Below are positions 33,901-41,576 of a stretch of 64,000 nt of DNA, one piece after another; the stretch's first letter is position 1, and each line of letters begins with the position of its first letter. The DNA comes from Anaerolineae bacterium (lineage in GTDB: Bacteria > Chloroflexota > Anaerolineae > Aggregatilineales > Aggregatilineaceae), in NCBI GenBank assembly GCA_018432315.1, contig JAHDLB010000026.1, positions 1 to 64,000 of the forward strand, in the 5' to 3' direction. The notes beneath the pieces were generated by a model. That model ran no database searches. It was not told the origin of the DNA and saw only the letters and a program-made list of their open reading frames with translations. The translations under genes were made by a program, and so were the position numbers.

Positions 33901-34470
33901 ATGACCTATCACGACCTGCTCGCCGCCGCGCAGCAGAACCCCGCGGAAGCCGATTTCCACACGCTGCGTATGGCCTACGCGCGCTCGGAGGCATACGCCC
34001 CGTACAGCCACGACGTCGAGGCGGTCGAGGCGCTGCGCGAGGCGCTGCCCGCCGCCGACTTCGAGGCCGCGCTGGCGGCTATCGCCCGCCTGTTGGAGGC
34101 GAGCTACCTCGACATCGAGGCGCACATCGCGGCGGACTACGTCTACACGCGGCTGGACCGGCCCGACCGCTCGGTCTACCATCGCGGATTCGCCCAGGGG
34201 CTGCTGGGCGCCATTTACGACACCGGGGATGGGCGCGCATTCGATACGGCGTTCATCGTCCTCGCCATCCCGGAGGAATATACCGTGCTGCGCATGATGG
34301 GGCTGCGACCCAGCGGGCAGGCGCTGGTCGAGCACGAGGGGCACTGGTTCGACGTGATCGACGCCACCCACGCGCAAACCGGCGTCCCGGCGAAGGTCCA
34401 CTTCAACATCGACATCCCGCACGCGTGGCTGCAGCACCACGGGCCGGGGCACGATCACGGCGCGGAATAG
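33901..34470 (+). CDS. Hypothetical protein with DUF4919-like features
   Basis: A 189-residue cytosolic protein without signal peptide or helices. The N-terminal ADFHTLRMAYARSEAYAPY and the pattern HIAADYVYTRL agree with the DUF4919 family, often found as single-domain proteins of unknown role. The C-terminus ends in a His-rich tail (HHGPGHDHG). It starts 29 nt after the haem-binding protein gene and may share its transcript. GACGAGG lies before the ATG. Confidence 0.72.
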   Translation: MTYHDLLAAAQQNPAEADFHTLRMAYARSEAYAPYSHDVEAVEALREALPAADFEAALAAIARLLEASYLDIEAHIAADYVYTRLDRPDRSVYHRGFAQGLLGAIYDTGDGRAFDTAFIVLAIPEEYTVLRMMGLRPSGQALVEHEGHWFDVIDATHAQTGVPAKVHFNIDIPHAWLQHHGPGHDHGAE

Positions 34471-34493
34471 GGCACGCCCGCCGGACCACTTGC

Positions 34494-34522
34494 TTGAATC
34501 GCCCCGTAAACGGACGTACTAT
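34494..34522 (+). promoter_or_regulatory. Promoter for the SH3-domain secreted protein
   Basis: TTGAAT (34494-34499), 17-nt spacer, TACTAT (34517-34522), 44 nt before the ATG at 34566. Confidence 0.6.
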
Positions 34523-34565
34523 TCAAGAAAGGCGGCCATCGCCCTGCAGATTAACAGGAGGGGCT

Positions 34566-35480
34566 ATGAACAGGCGCATGTTGGTCGTGTTCGTGGGGAT
34601 TGTCCTCGTGCTTCACGGGTCACTGCTGGCCGGCCCGCCCGTCTCCCAGGCGCAGCCGGATTCCACTCCCTTCCGCATCGATTTCCTGACCGGGACGGAC
34701 GGCACCGACAACACGCTGGTCATCGAGCTGTTCGGCCCGGACGCCCCAGAGCCGTTCTGGCGCGTGACCGCCGCCGAAGGCCCCGGCGATCTCCAGCCCG
34801 GCCAGCTCAACAGCTACACCTTCCCGATTCCGGTGACGTTTTGCGACGTGGTCCAGGTGCACGTGCTCAAACCGGCGAACGTGCTGGCCGGTGACGATGC
34901 CTGGGACATCCGCGAGTTTTACGTGTACGTGGACGATACCCAGGTCGCGTTCGACCGGGTTGCCTACGAGGTCTTTTCGCCGTTCACCACCACGCACTGG
35001 CCGATCAACGTCAACTGGCAGGGCACCGAGGCGTACCAATCGCGCTGCGGCGTGGCGGCGCTGCCCTCCATCGCCGGCGACCTGATCCCGGTGGGGCCGG
35101 GGGCGTTCTCGGTGATCAACACGCCGGCGTTCATCCTGCCGCCGCTGGACCTCAACGCCATGCCGGTCGCCGCGCCGACGGCGGTCCCCAGCCCGCCCGC
35201 TCCGGCCCAGGCGATCACGTGCCCCGGCTTTCTGCCGTCGCGCCTGCAGATCAATCACCAGGGGCGCGTGCTCCCCGGCGCGGCCAACAACCTGCGCAGC
35301 GCGCCCACGACCAACAGCCAACTGCTCGGCCAGCTTCCGGGCGGGAGCGTGTTCAGCGTGCTGGAAGGGCCAAGCTGCGACCAGGCCGGGATCGCGTGGT
35401 GGCGCGTCTCGTTCCAGAGCCTGACCGGGTGGACAGGCGAGGGCCAGGGCGACACCTACTGGGTGGAACCGGTGCCCTAG
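34566..35480 (+). CDS. Secreted protein with C-terminal bacterial SH3 domain
   Basis: A 304-residue exported protein. Residues 1-30 are a signal peptide ending VSQAQP. Residues ~35-165 form a beta-rich domain of unknown family (VIELFGPDAPEPFWRVTAAEG, FYVYVDDTQVAFDRVAYEVFSP). A Pro/Ala linker follows (~205-220). Residues ~225-304 look like an SH3_3 domain: NLRSAPTTNSQLLGQLPGGSVFSVLEGP, then WWRVSFQSLTGWTGEGQG. Such domains bind peptidoglycan or pack against partner proteins. CAGGAGGGGCT precedes the ATG. The stop codon is part of a 9-bp stem with the stop of the convergent gene. Confidence 0.8.
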   Translation: MNRRMLVVFVGIVLVLHGSLLAGPPVSQAQPDSTPFRIDFLTGTDGTDNTLVIELFGPDAPEPFWRVTAAEGPGDLQPGQLNSYTFPIPVTFCDVVQVHVLKPANVLAGDDAWDIREFYVYVDDTQVAFDRVAYEVFSPFTTTHWPINVNWQGTEAYQSRCGVAALPSIAGDLIPVGPGAFSVINTPAFILPPLDLNAMPVAAPTAVPSPPAPAQAITCPGFLPSRLQINHQGRVLPGAANNLRSAPTTNSQLLGQLPGGSVFSVLEGPSCDQAGIAWWRVSFQSLTGWTGEGQGDTYWVEPVP

Positions 35481-35529
35481 ATCGCCTGGTGGCCGGGCAC
35501 AGGGGCGCGGCGACCTGCCCGGCGATCTA
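35478..35529. terminator. Inverted repeat overlapping two convergent stop codons
   Basis: TAGATCGCC (35478-35486) begins with the plus-strand stop and pairs with GGCGATCTA (35521-35529), which contains the minus-strand stop. A second pairing, GCCGGGCA with TGCCCGGC, lies inside. No T run; terminator role is inferred. Confidence 0.5.
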
Positions 35530-36360
35530 CGGCCCGTGGCGGCGAATGGCCTCGGACACGTCGGCGTTGAAGACGAAGTCGTCGACGGTGAAGACGGCCC
35601 AGGGCGTGCCCTCGTCTTCCCAGGTCACGGACATCACGCGGGGGAGCGTCAGGCCGTGGAAGCTGCCCCATTCGCTCGCCTCGCAGATCCAGCGGATTTT
35701 CTCGCCGTCCTTGTCCTTGTAGCGCATGGCCTCCATGGTGGTCAGCAGGCCGGTGTCCGGGTCGAAGTGGACGGTGAACGAGTCTTCGCCGTCCTCGAAC
35801 GGCACGACGAGGCGGGCGGTCGTGTCGTCGATCGCTTCCCAGCGGACGCGCGGATCGGTGAGGAAGATCGACGGCAGGGCCATCGACTCGCCCCACAGGC
35901 CCAGGTTGGCGGCCTGGTTGACTTTCGGCTCGTTCTCGACCGTGCCGAAGGGCAACTCCAGCCGGCTGTTGCCGTCCAGGTAAAACTCGTTGACCTTCAT
36001 CAGCGTCTGGCCGAAGAGGGTCAGCTCGATGTAGTGGCGGTAATTCTGCCCGGCCTCGTGAATGAACCGGTAGCGCGCCGGGAACGTGATCCCGCCGAAG
36101 CGCATCTTGGCCGGGCCGGTGAGCACCGCCGACTCGATCACCGGGATCGACTCCCCGGCGACGGCCCGGTAGAAGCGCGCGACCGGCGCGGGCAGGTCGT
36201 CCGGCAGCGGGACAGTCTGGTCCAGCGTGGTGTCGGCGGGATAGGTGGGCAGCGGGTCCGGCGTCACCTGGAGGCCGATCCAGCCCACGAGCGCTATGAC
36301 GAGCACCAGCGCGATCAGCACGAGGGCGAGGAGTGCGATCATTTTGCCGATCCTTTTCAT
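35527..36360 (-). CDS. DUF6544-like membrane-anchored protein
   Basis: A 277-residue protein with an N-terminal helix (residues ~7-30: IALLALVLIALVLVIALVGW). The rest is a beta-rich extracytoplasmic domain with FRFGGITFPARYRFIHEAGQNYRHYIELTLFGQTLMKVNEFYLDG-like order, WEAIDDTTARLVVPFEDGEDSFTVHFDPDTGLL, and SEWGSFHGLTLPRVMSVTWED; this agrees with the DUF6544 family. The start at 36360 has GAGGAAAG 5 nt upstream. Function is unknown. It lies downstream of the ABC permease, separated by the cloverleaf element. Confidence 0.65.
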   Translation of the reverse strand: MKRIGKMIALLALVLIALVLVIALVGWIGLQVTPDPLPTYPADTTLDQTVPLPDDLPAPVARFYRAVAGESIPVIESAVLTGPAKMRFGGITFPARYRFIHEAGQNYRHYIELTLFGQTLMKVNEFYLDGNSRLELPFGTVENEPKVNQAANLGLWGESMALPSIFLTDPRVRWEAIDDTTARLVVPFEDGEDSFTVHFDPDTGLLTTMEAMRYKDKDGEKIRWICEASEWGSFHGLTLPRVMSVTWEDEGTPWAVFTVDDFVFNADVSEAIRRHGP

Positions 36361-36405
36361 CTTGGCTTTCCTCGATTCTACAGCACGAACGTGGCGCACG
36401 AACTG

Positions 36406-36481
36406 CCTCCCCCCTGCCGGCTGAAAGCCGGAGCCCCTCGCCGGGGCGAGGGGCCGCAACCGACGGTTGCCAGGGGGGAGG
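36406..36481. repeat. Cloverleaf inverted-repeat element 1
   Basis: An 11-bp outer stem (CCTCCCCCCTG at 36406-36416 with CAGGGGGGAGG at 36471-36481) encloses three hairpins in a row: CCGGCT-gaa-AGCCGG, GCCCCTCGCC/GGCGAGGGGC (36433-36454), and GCAACC-gac-GGTTGC. Almost every base is paired. It lies 6 nt after the permease stop and has no T run. A second element with the same layout but other sequence is at 62221-62298. Confidence 0.88.
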
Positions 36482-36487
36482 CGCCGG

Positions 36488-37639
36488 TCAGATCGTCGCC
36501 CGGCCCGCCGTGCGCGAGGAGAGCATAATCACCAACGCCGCAAAGAGCAAGATCGCCCCCAACGGTCCCGCCACGTCGAGCAGCGACTCGCCCTTGATCA
36601 TCACGTCGCGCAGCGCCTGGTTGGCGTAGGTCAACGGCATCAGCTTCGACAGCGGCTGAAGCCAGCGCGGCATGTCCTCGATCTGCCAGATCACCCCGCC
36701 GAGCAGCCCTTGCGACACGACGACCAGCGGCACGAACTGGAGCACCTGGAACTCGTTCTGCGCGAACGTGCTCAGGAAGATGCCCAGGTTCACCGACACG
36801 GCGACCAGCAGCACCTCCACGACGAAGATGTTGAGCAGGTTGCCTGCGTAGTGGATGTCCAGCACGAACACCGTGAACAGCAGCGTGATCGCGCCCTGGA
36901 TGAGGCCGAACAGCAAAAAGCCGCCCATGTAGCCCAGGATGATCTCGTGCGCGCGGATGGGCGTCGCCTGGAGCCGTTCGAGCGTCCCCGCCAGGCGCTC
37001 GCGCAGAAACGAGACGCACGTCAGCAGGAAGACGAAGAAGAACACGAGGAAACCGATCAGCGCCGGGGCCATGTAGTCGAGCGTGTCGTATTCCGGCCCG
37101 CTGTGGATGTAGCGCGCGTCGATCGTCGCCGTCAGTTCGGGGAGATCGCTGGCCGTCGGGCTCGACGCCACCAGCACGAAGTTGTTGGCCGCCTGGAGCG
37201 CCACGCGCTCGAAGATCGTGCGCAGCCGGTCCGAGATCATCGGGTTGGAGCCTTCGAAGGTCACGCGCAGCGCCAGGTGCCGCGTCTGCGTGACCTGCGT
37301 CGTGAAGTCCGGCCCGACCATGATCACCGCGTCCGCGCTGCCATCCTGCAGGCGGCGATCGGCCTCGCTGGCCGTCATCACCTCGGCCTCGAATTCCTCG
37401 AAGCCGCCCAACACCTCGGCCAGCCGGTCGCCCAGGTTGACGGCGCGGCCCACCAGCGTCACGCCCTGGTCGTCGTTGACGATCCCGACGACGAGCTTCC
37501 CCGGCTCGGCCCGGATCAGAATCCCCAGGAAGCTGAGCAGAATCACCGGCACGACGACGATCAGCGCCAGCGTCCGGCGGTCGGCCATCATCTGCTGGAC
37601 CACGCGCCGGGCCAGGATCAGGGTGCGGTTAGTGCTCAT
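36488..37639 (-). CDS. ABC-2 type transporter permease
   Basis: A 383-residue membrane protein of the ABC-2 exporter class. One N-terminal helix (~25-43) is followed by a large extracytoplasmic domain (~45-210, with NDDQGVTLVGRAVNLGDRL and ARYIHSGPEYDTLDYMAP) and five C-terminal helices ending LGAILLFAALVIML. The helices contain RERLAGTLERLQATPIRAHEIILGY, the coupling-helix signature of this family. It overlaps the ATPase gene by 11 nt and forms the last gene of the TetR-ATPase-permease operon. Cargo is unknown; a drug or lipid role is common for such operons. Confidence 0.9.
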   Translation of the reverse strand: MSTNRTLILARRVVQQMMADRRTLALIVVVPVILLSFLGILIRAEPGKLVVGIVNDDQGVTLVGRAVNLGDRLAEVLGGFEEFEAEVMTASEADRRLQDGSADAVIMVGPDFTTQVTQTRHLALRVTFEGSNPMISDRLRTIFERVALQAANNFVLVASSPTASDLPELTATIDARYIHSGPEYDTLDYMAPALIGFLVFFFVFLLTCVSFLRERLAGTLERLQATPIRAHEIILGYMGGFLLFGLIQGAITLLFTVFVLDIHYAGNLLNIFVVEVLLVAVSVNLGIFLSTFAQNEFQVLQFVPLVVVSQGLLGGVIWQIEDMPRWLQPLSKLMPLTYANQALRDVMIKGESLLDVAGPLGAILLFAALVIMLSSRTAGRATI

Positions 37640-38363
37640 TGTTGCTGACTCCTCTCTGCTCGGCGAAAACCAGGAACGCCTCTTCGACGGTGTCGCAGCC
37701 CGCCTGCTCGCGCAGCGCCGCAGCGGTGCCCTCGGCGATGAGCTGCCCGCTCCGCACGAACCCCAGCCGGTCGCAGCGCTCGGCCTCGTCCATCACGTGG
37801 CTGGAGACGATCAGCGTGATCCCTCGCTCGGTCATGGCGCGAAAGTGCGCCCAGAACTGGACGCGAAGCTGCGGGTCGACGCCGACGGTCGGCTCGTCGA
37901 GCAGGATCACGTCCGGCTGGTGGGCCATCACGCTTGCCAGCGAGACGCGCTGGCGCATCCCGCCGGACAGCGTCGCTACCCGGCTGTCGCGCCGCTGCGC
38001 CAGATCCACGAACGCGATCGCGGCGTCGATGGCGTCCCGGTCGCGGCAGCCCATCAACCCGGCGAAAAAAGCCACGTTCTGGAACACCGTCAGCTCGTCG
38101 TACAGCGCCGACGCCTGGGTCATGTAGCCCACGCGCGCCAGGATGTTTTTGTCCGGCATCGCGTGGCCCAGCACGGTCACGCTGCCCGAGTCGGGCGCCA
38201 GCAGGCCGACGATCGTCCGGATCAGCGTGCTCTTCCCGGCGCCGTTCGGACCCAGCAACCCGTAGATCTCGCCCCGGTGGGCTTTGAGAGTCAGCCCCTC
38301 GAGCGCGTGGACGGTCCCGAACCGCTTGTGAACCTCGTTGACTTCGACAGCGTAGCCGGTCAT
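37629..38363 (-). CDS. ABC transporter ATP-binding protein
   Basis: A 244-residue ATPase of the ABC-2 exporter class. The motifs are complete: Walker A GPNGAGKST, Q-loop GYMTQASALYDELT, signature LSGGMRQR, Walker B VILLDEPTVGVD, switch His in SSHVMDEAERC. The ATG (38363) overlaps the TetR stop codon (ATGA), with AAAGGA nearby, so the three genes are co-translated. The frame continues upstream only within the TetR gene. It powers the permease at 36488. Confidence 0.94.
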   Translation of the reverse strand: MTGYAVEVNEVHKRFGTVHALEGLTLKAHRGEIYGLLGPNGAGKSTLIRTIVGLLAPDSGSVTVLGHAMPDKNILARVGYMTQASALYDELTVFQNVAFFAGLMGCRDRDAIDAAIAFVDLAQRRDSRVATLSGGMRQRVSLASVMAHQPDVILLDEPTVGVDPQLRVQFWAHFRAMTERGITLIVSSHVMDEAERCDRLGFVRSGQLIAEGTAAALREQAGCDTVEEAFLVFAEQRGVSNNEH

Positions 38364-39001
38364 GACTCGGTCCTTTCTGACGCGGAATCGCCGCCCGGCG
38401 CCGCCAGCCCGTCCAGCAGCGCATCGACCAGCAGCGCGCTCCACTCCGCGCGGGAATAGGCGCCGAAGATGCTGCGCGGCGCGAGCTGCTCGGTGACGAG
38501 GAACCCGAGCACGAGGCTCGCCATCAGGCGCAGGAGCACGAGCGGGTCGGTGGGCTTGAGGCCGGGCAGGGTCTGCACCCGGTTGAGCACCGCAAACATC
38601 CGGGGAAACAATTCGTCTGTCAGCAGCTCCTGCACGTTCCGCCCCTCGAACTCACGCATGTCGATCTGCACCAGCTGGATGAAATCGTAGTGGCGCGGCA
38701 TGACCTCAAACACGGCCCCCAGCGCGGCCCGCATGAAGTCCGGCGCCGTCTCGGCGCGGCTGAACGCCTCGTCGAAGATGGCGAACAACTCGCCGTAAGG
38801 GTTCTGTTCCTCGATCAGCGCCTTGAAGATCGCCTCTTTGGTCGGGAAGTGGTTGTACAACCCGGCCACGGCGCGGCCACCGGCCTCCTGCGCGATGGCG
38901 CGCATGCTGGTGCCATTGAAGCCCTGGCTGATGAACAGCCGCCGGGCCGCGCTCAGGATCTCGGCGCGGGTGTGGTCGCCCCTGGTGGGGAATTCGGTCA
39001 T
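38360..39001 (-). CDS. TetR-family transcriptional regulator
   Basis: A 213-residue repressor. The N-terminal HTH reads TRAEILSAARRLFISQGFNGTSMRAIAQEAGG, VAGLYNHFPTKEAIFKALIEEQ. The C-terminal half is an all-helical ligand-binding domain. The ATG at 39001 has GGAGGAAAGG 5 nt upstream; the in-frame ATG at 39022 has none. Two palindromes upstream (39021-39036 and 39055-39072) fit TetR operators, so it probably represses its own operon with the ABC exporter until a ligand binds. The stop overlaps the ATPase start. Confidence 0.93.
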   Translation of the reverse strand: MTEFPTRGDHTRAEILSAARRLFISQGFNGTSMRAIAQEAGGRAVAGLYNHFPTKEAIFKALIEEQNPYGELFAIFDEAFSRAETAPDFMRAALGAVFEVMPRHYDFIQLVQIDMREFEGRNVQELLTDELFPRMFAVLNRVQTLPGLKPTDPLVLLRLMASLVLGFLVTEQLAPRSIFGAYSRAEWSALLVDALLDGLAAPGGDSASERTES

Positions 39002-39020
39002 CCTTTCCTCCGTGAGTGAC

Positions 39021-39036
39021 ATGAACGATTGTTCAT
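39021..39036. promoter_or_regulatory. Palindromic operator candidate 1 for TetR
   Basis: ATGAACgattGTTCAT, a 6-bp half-site palindrome, 20 nt before the TetR ATG. It shares TGAAC with operator 2. Confidence 0.6.
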
Positions 39037-39054
39037 ATTCCGGCACATTAAAAA

Positions 39055-39072
39055 TGAACGAGCGCTCGTTCA
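39055..39072. promoter_or_regulatory. Palindromic operator candidate 2 for TetR
   Basis: TGAACGAGCGCTCGTTCA is a perfect 18-bp palindrome of the classic TetR-family type. It lies 54 nt before the TetR ATG. Confidence 0.8.
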
Positions 39073-39115
39073 CATCCAGTATACACCCTGCCCGGCAGAT
39101 GTCAAGCGGTTAGTC

Positions 39116-39145
39116 TTGCCTCACCTGCGAGGCATCCCCTATACT
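39116..39145 (+). promoter_or_regulatory. Promoter for the small acidic membrane protein
   Basis: TTGCCT (39116-39121), 18-nt spacer, TATACT (39140-39145), 41 nt before the ATG at 39186. Confidence 0.55.
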
Positions 39146-39185
39146 GAAGGCAGGCTATCGCAACGCGCGGCACGGGAGGGCGCAC

Positions 39186-39428
39186 ATGGGAATGCTGATC
39201 ATGCTGGCGGTGATCACCGGCGGGATAGCGCTCGTGGGGTGGCTGTTGGCGCAGGATCGCCCCAAACAAAAACGCCGCCCGGCGCAGCGGCGCGAGTACG
39301 CCGTCTACGAGGACGACACCGGCATCGAGACGCCGTTGGGCCTGGTGGACGATCCCGAAGACGAGTGGATCGAGTGGGCCATCATGGACGACATGCTCAA
39401 CGACGGCGACGGGGATGGCTGGTGGTGA
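39186..39428 (+). CDS. Small single-helix membrane protein with acidic tail
   Basis: An 80-residue protein with one membrane helix (residues ~3-22: MLIMLAVITGGIALVGWLLA), a basic patch (RPKQKRRPAQRR), then a very acidic, Trp-rich tail (EDDTGIETPLGLVDDPEDEWIEWAIMDDML) ending DGDGDGWW. No family is recognised. GGAGGG stands 8 nt before the ATG and a promoter lies upstream, which supports expression. Its acidic tail could bind Ca2+ or a basic partner. Confidence 0.72.
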   Translation: MGMLIMLAVITGGIALVGWLLAQDRPKQKRRPAQRREYAVYEDDTGIETPLGLVDDPEDEWIEWAIMDDMLNDGDGDGWW

Positions 39429-39443
39429 ACGGCAGCCCGCGGC

Positions 39444-40508
39444 TCACACCGCGCGGATCATCACGACCCGCCCCGCCGGGTCCAGCCCGGCGCGGGTTTC
39501 GTGCGCGACGATGGCCCGCAGGCCGGGCGTCCACGCAGATGGCGACAGGACCTCGAACCCGAGCCGCCGGTAGAACGGCGCGTTCCAGGGGATGTCGCGC
39601 TCGGTGGTGAGCGTGACTGCGGGCAGGCCCGCGGCAGCGGCCCACGCGCACACCCGCTCGACCAGTGCCCGGCCCAGGCCGCGCCGCCCGTGGTCGGGAT
39701 GCACGTCGATCTCGTCCAGGTGGGCGCGCCCGTCCACGATCGACGACACCGCGAACCCCACCGGGCGATCATCGGCGTCCGCTGCCACCCACAGCCGCCC
39801 CGCAGCCAGCGCCGCGCGCAGCGTCTCCGGCGGCGTCGCGCCGGCGAGCAGGTCTTCGTCCCACCCCCAGGCGGCGAACAACTGGCTGGCGGCGCGCTCG
39901 ATGCCGGGCAGCGCGGCGATGTCGTCCGCGCGCGCCGGGCGAACGGTGTAACCGGCTTCCATGTGATCGCCTCCTTGCCGTTGCTCGTCCAGCGCCCGGC
40001 GCATCACGATGACGGCGTGTTCGCGCGCGCCGAAGCGTCTCGGTTCTGTGACGCGGACGGCGGCAAACCCCACGCGCTCCCAAAACCGCCGGGCGCCCGC
40101 GTTGGCCTCGACCACGCCCAGGCCCAGCGCCGTCGCGCCCTGCTGGCCTGCATACGCCTCGAACGCGCGATAGAGCCGCGCGCCCAGGCCGCGGCCTCGC
40201 CACGCGGGATCGAGCAGCATCAGCCCGATCCACCACACGCCGGGATCCGGGTAGTCGCGCATTCCTTCCAGCACCGCGATCAGCGCGCCCGATGGATCGA
40301 GCAGGCCGATCACGAATTTAGCCTCCGGCGGGTGGCCCGGCGGCCCGTCGGCGAACAACTCGCGGGCGGCGTCCGGCCCAGGATCCTGGCCGTCAACCAG
40401 CCGCGCATAGTCCGCGCCCCGTTCGAGCAGCGCCTGGAGCGCCGCGCGATGGATTGCGCCATCCAGAGCAATGGCTTTCAGCGCGCCCACCCGGAATAAT
40501 TCCACCAT
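39444..40508 (-). CDS. Tandem GNAT acetyltransferase
   Basis: A 354-residue protein with two GNAT domains. The first (residues ~1-170) has the acetyl-CoA loop RGRGLGARLYRAFEAYAG and ANAGARRFWERVGF. The second (~183-354) has HGRRGLGRALVERVCAWAAA and NAPFYRRLGFEVL. A Shine-Dalgarno (AAGGAGG) and an ATG occur in frame at 39962, between the domains, so the second domain may also be made separately. Substrates (small amines or proteins) are not visible. It ends near a small membrane protein gene on the other strand. Confidence 0.85.
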   Translation of the reverse strand: MVELFRVGALKAIALDGAIHRAALQALLERGADYARLVDGQDPGPDAARELFADGPPGHPPEAKFVIGLLDPSGALIAVLEGMRDYPDPGVWWIGLMLLDPAWRGRGLGARLYRAFEAYAGQQGATALGLGVVEANAGARRFWERVGFAAVRVTEPRRFGAREHAVIVMRRALDEQRQGGDHMEAGYTVRPARADDIAALPGIERAASQLFAAWGWDEDLLAGATPPETLRAALAAGRLWVAADADDRPVGFAVSSIVDGRAHLDEIDVHPDHGRRGLGRALVERVCAWAAAAGLPAVTLTTERDIPWNAPFYRRLGFEVLSPSAWTPGLRAIVAHETRAGLDPAGRVVMIRAV

Positions 40509-40688
40509 GCACCGCCTCGTTGAATGATCAAATAGGGTGTGATTCCCAGCACTGTGATTCTGTTTGTATCGTCAAGCAAGCGACTCACTTTTTTTGAGCC
40601 GTACTGGATGATGCTCAAATACGCTTGTGTCGGCATTATACTCTGCATATAGTTAAGAGTACCTGCCAAAATTGATGTAGGAAACCAC

Positions 40689-41543
40689 ATGAAAAGAGAA
40701 AATATCCCTACTTTTGACGCACTTATGAACCCCTTGATTCAAGCCCTAAAAAGCCTGGGGGGATCCGGAACAATCGAAGAAATTGATGCTAAAGTTGCTG
40801 AGATCGCCGGGCTAACTGACGAACAGCTTCAAGTACTCCACGACCCGGAAAAAAGTGGGCAGACTGAGGTGGAATATAGGCTTGCATGGACTCGAACCTA
40901 CTTGAAGAAATACGGAGTTCTCGAAAACTCAAGTCGAGGAGTCTGGGCATTGACCTCAAAGGGATCTCAGCTTGAGAAAGTTAATCCGCAGACTGTCAAA
41001 CGATTTGTCCGAGAGCAAGATAGACTCAAGCGCGATGTTCCTGGAGAAGGTGAAGATCTAGAAGATGATGTTGAACCCAGTTGGCGGAATGAACTACTGG
41101 CCGCTCTTCAAGCAATGCCCCCAGACGCATTTGAACGGCTAACACAGCGCATCCTGCGCGAGTCCGGTTTTATACAGGTTGAAGTCACGGGTCGGAGCGG
41201 GGATGGTGGCATAGACGGCAAAGGCATCATGCGCCTGGGCGGCCTGTTGAGCTTTCACGTTATCTTCCAGTGTAAACGATATAAGGACACCGTTTCGTCC
41301 AGTCAAGTACGCGATTTTCGCGGTGCGATGGTGGGAAGGGCCGACAAAGGGTTGCTGATCACAACGGGAAATTTCACAAGGGACGCGTTGCAGGAAGCAA
41401 CTCGGGATGGAGCTCCGGCAATTGATCTCATCGATGGCGACAAACTGATCGATCTGTTACGCGATCTTGGGTTAGGTGTAAGTGTCAAAAAAGTTGAAGT
41501 AGAGCAGATCACGATTGACCATGATTGGTTTTTAGGCGTGTAA
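40689..41543 (+). CDS. Mrr-like restriction endonuclease
   Basis: A 284-residue type IV restriction enzyme. The N-terminal winged helix (Mrr_N; residues ~8-95) is seen in NPLIQALKSLGGSGTIEEI and TEVEYRLAWTRTYLKKYGVL. The C-terminal PD-(D/E)XK domain has DAFERLTQRILRESGF, the catalytic GDGGIDGKG (Asp176) and QCK (194-196), then VRDFRGAMVGRADKGLLITTGNF. It cleaves DNA with foreign methylation. The gene and its upstream region are clearly AT-richer than their neighbours, which points to horizontal gain. No methyltransferase lies near. TAGGAAACC precedes the ATG. Confidence 0.92.
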   Translation: MKRENIPTFDALMNPLIQALKSLGGSGTIEEIDAKVAEIAGLTDEQLQVLHDPEKSGQTEVEYRLAWTRTYLKKYGVLENSSRGVWALTSKGSQLEKVNPQTVKRFVREQDRLKRDVPGEGEDLEDDVEPSWRNELLAALQAMPPDAFERLTQRILRESGFIQVEVTGRSGDGGIDGKGIMRLGGLLSFHVIFQCKRYKDTVSSSQVRDFRGAMVGRADKGLLITTGNFTRDALQEATRDGAPAIDLIDGDKLIDLLRDLGLGVSVKKVEVEQITIDHDWFLGV

Positions 41544-41576
41544 ATTCCGGGTCTTCTTGGCATAGGAAAAAACCGC

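Noticed and set aside
36406-36481. Cloverleaf element 1 as a plain intrinsic terminator
   Set aside because: No T run on either strand and the nested layout is more complex than a terminator; other terminators here have simple stems with T runs.
39022-39073. Upstream starts for the TetR gene
   Set aside because: These would place coding sequence over the palindromic operators and lack a ribosome site, whereas 39001 has GGAGGAAAGG.
40689-41543. Complete restriction-modification system
   Set aside because: No methyltransferase or specificity gene nearby; Mrr-like enzymes act alone on modified DNA.
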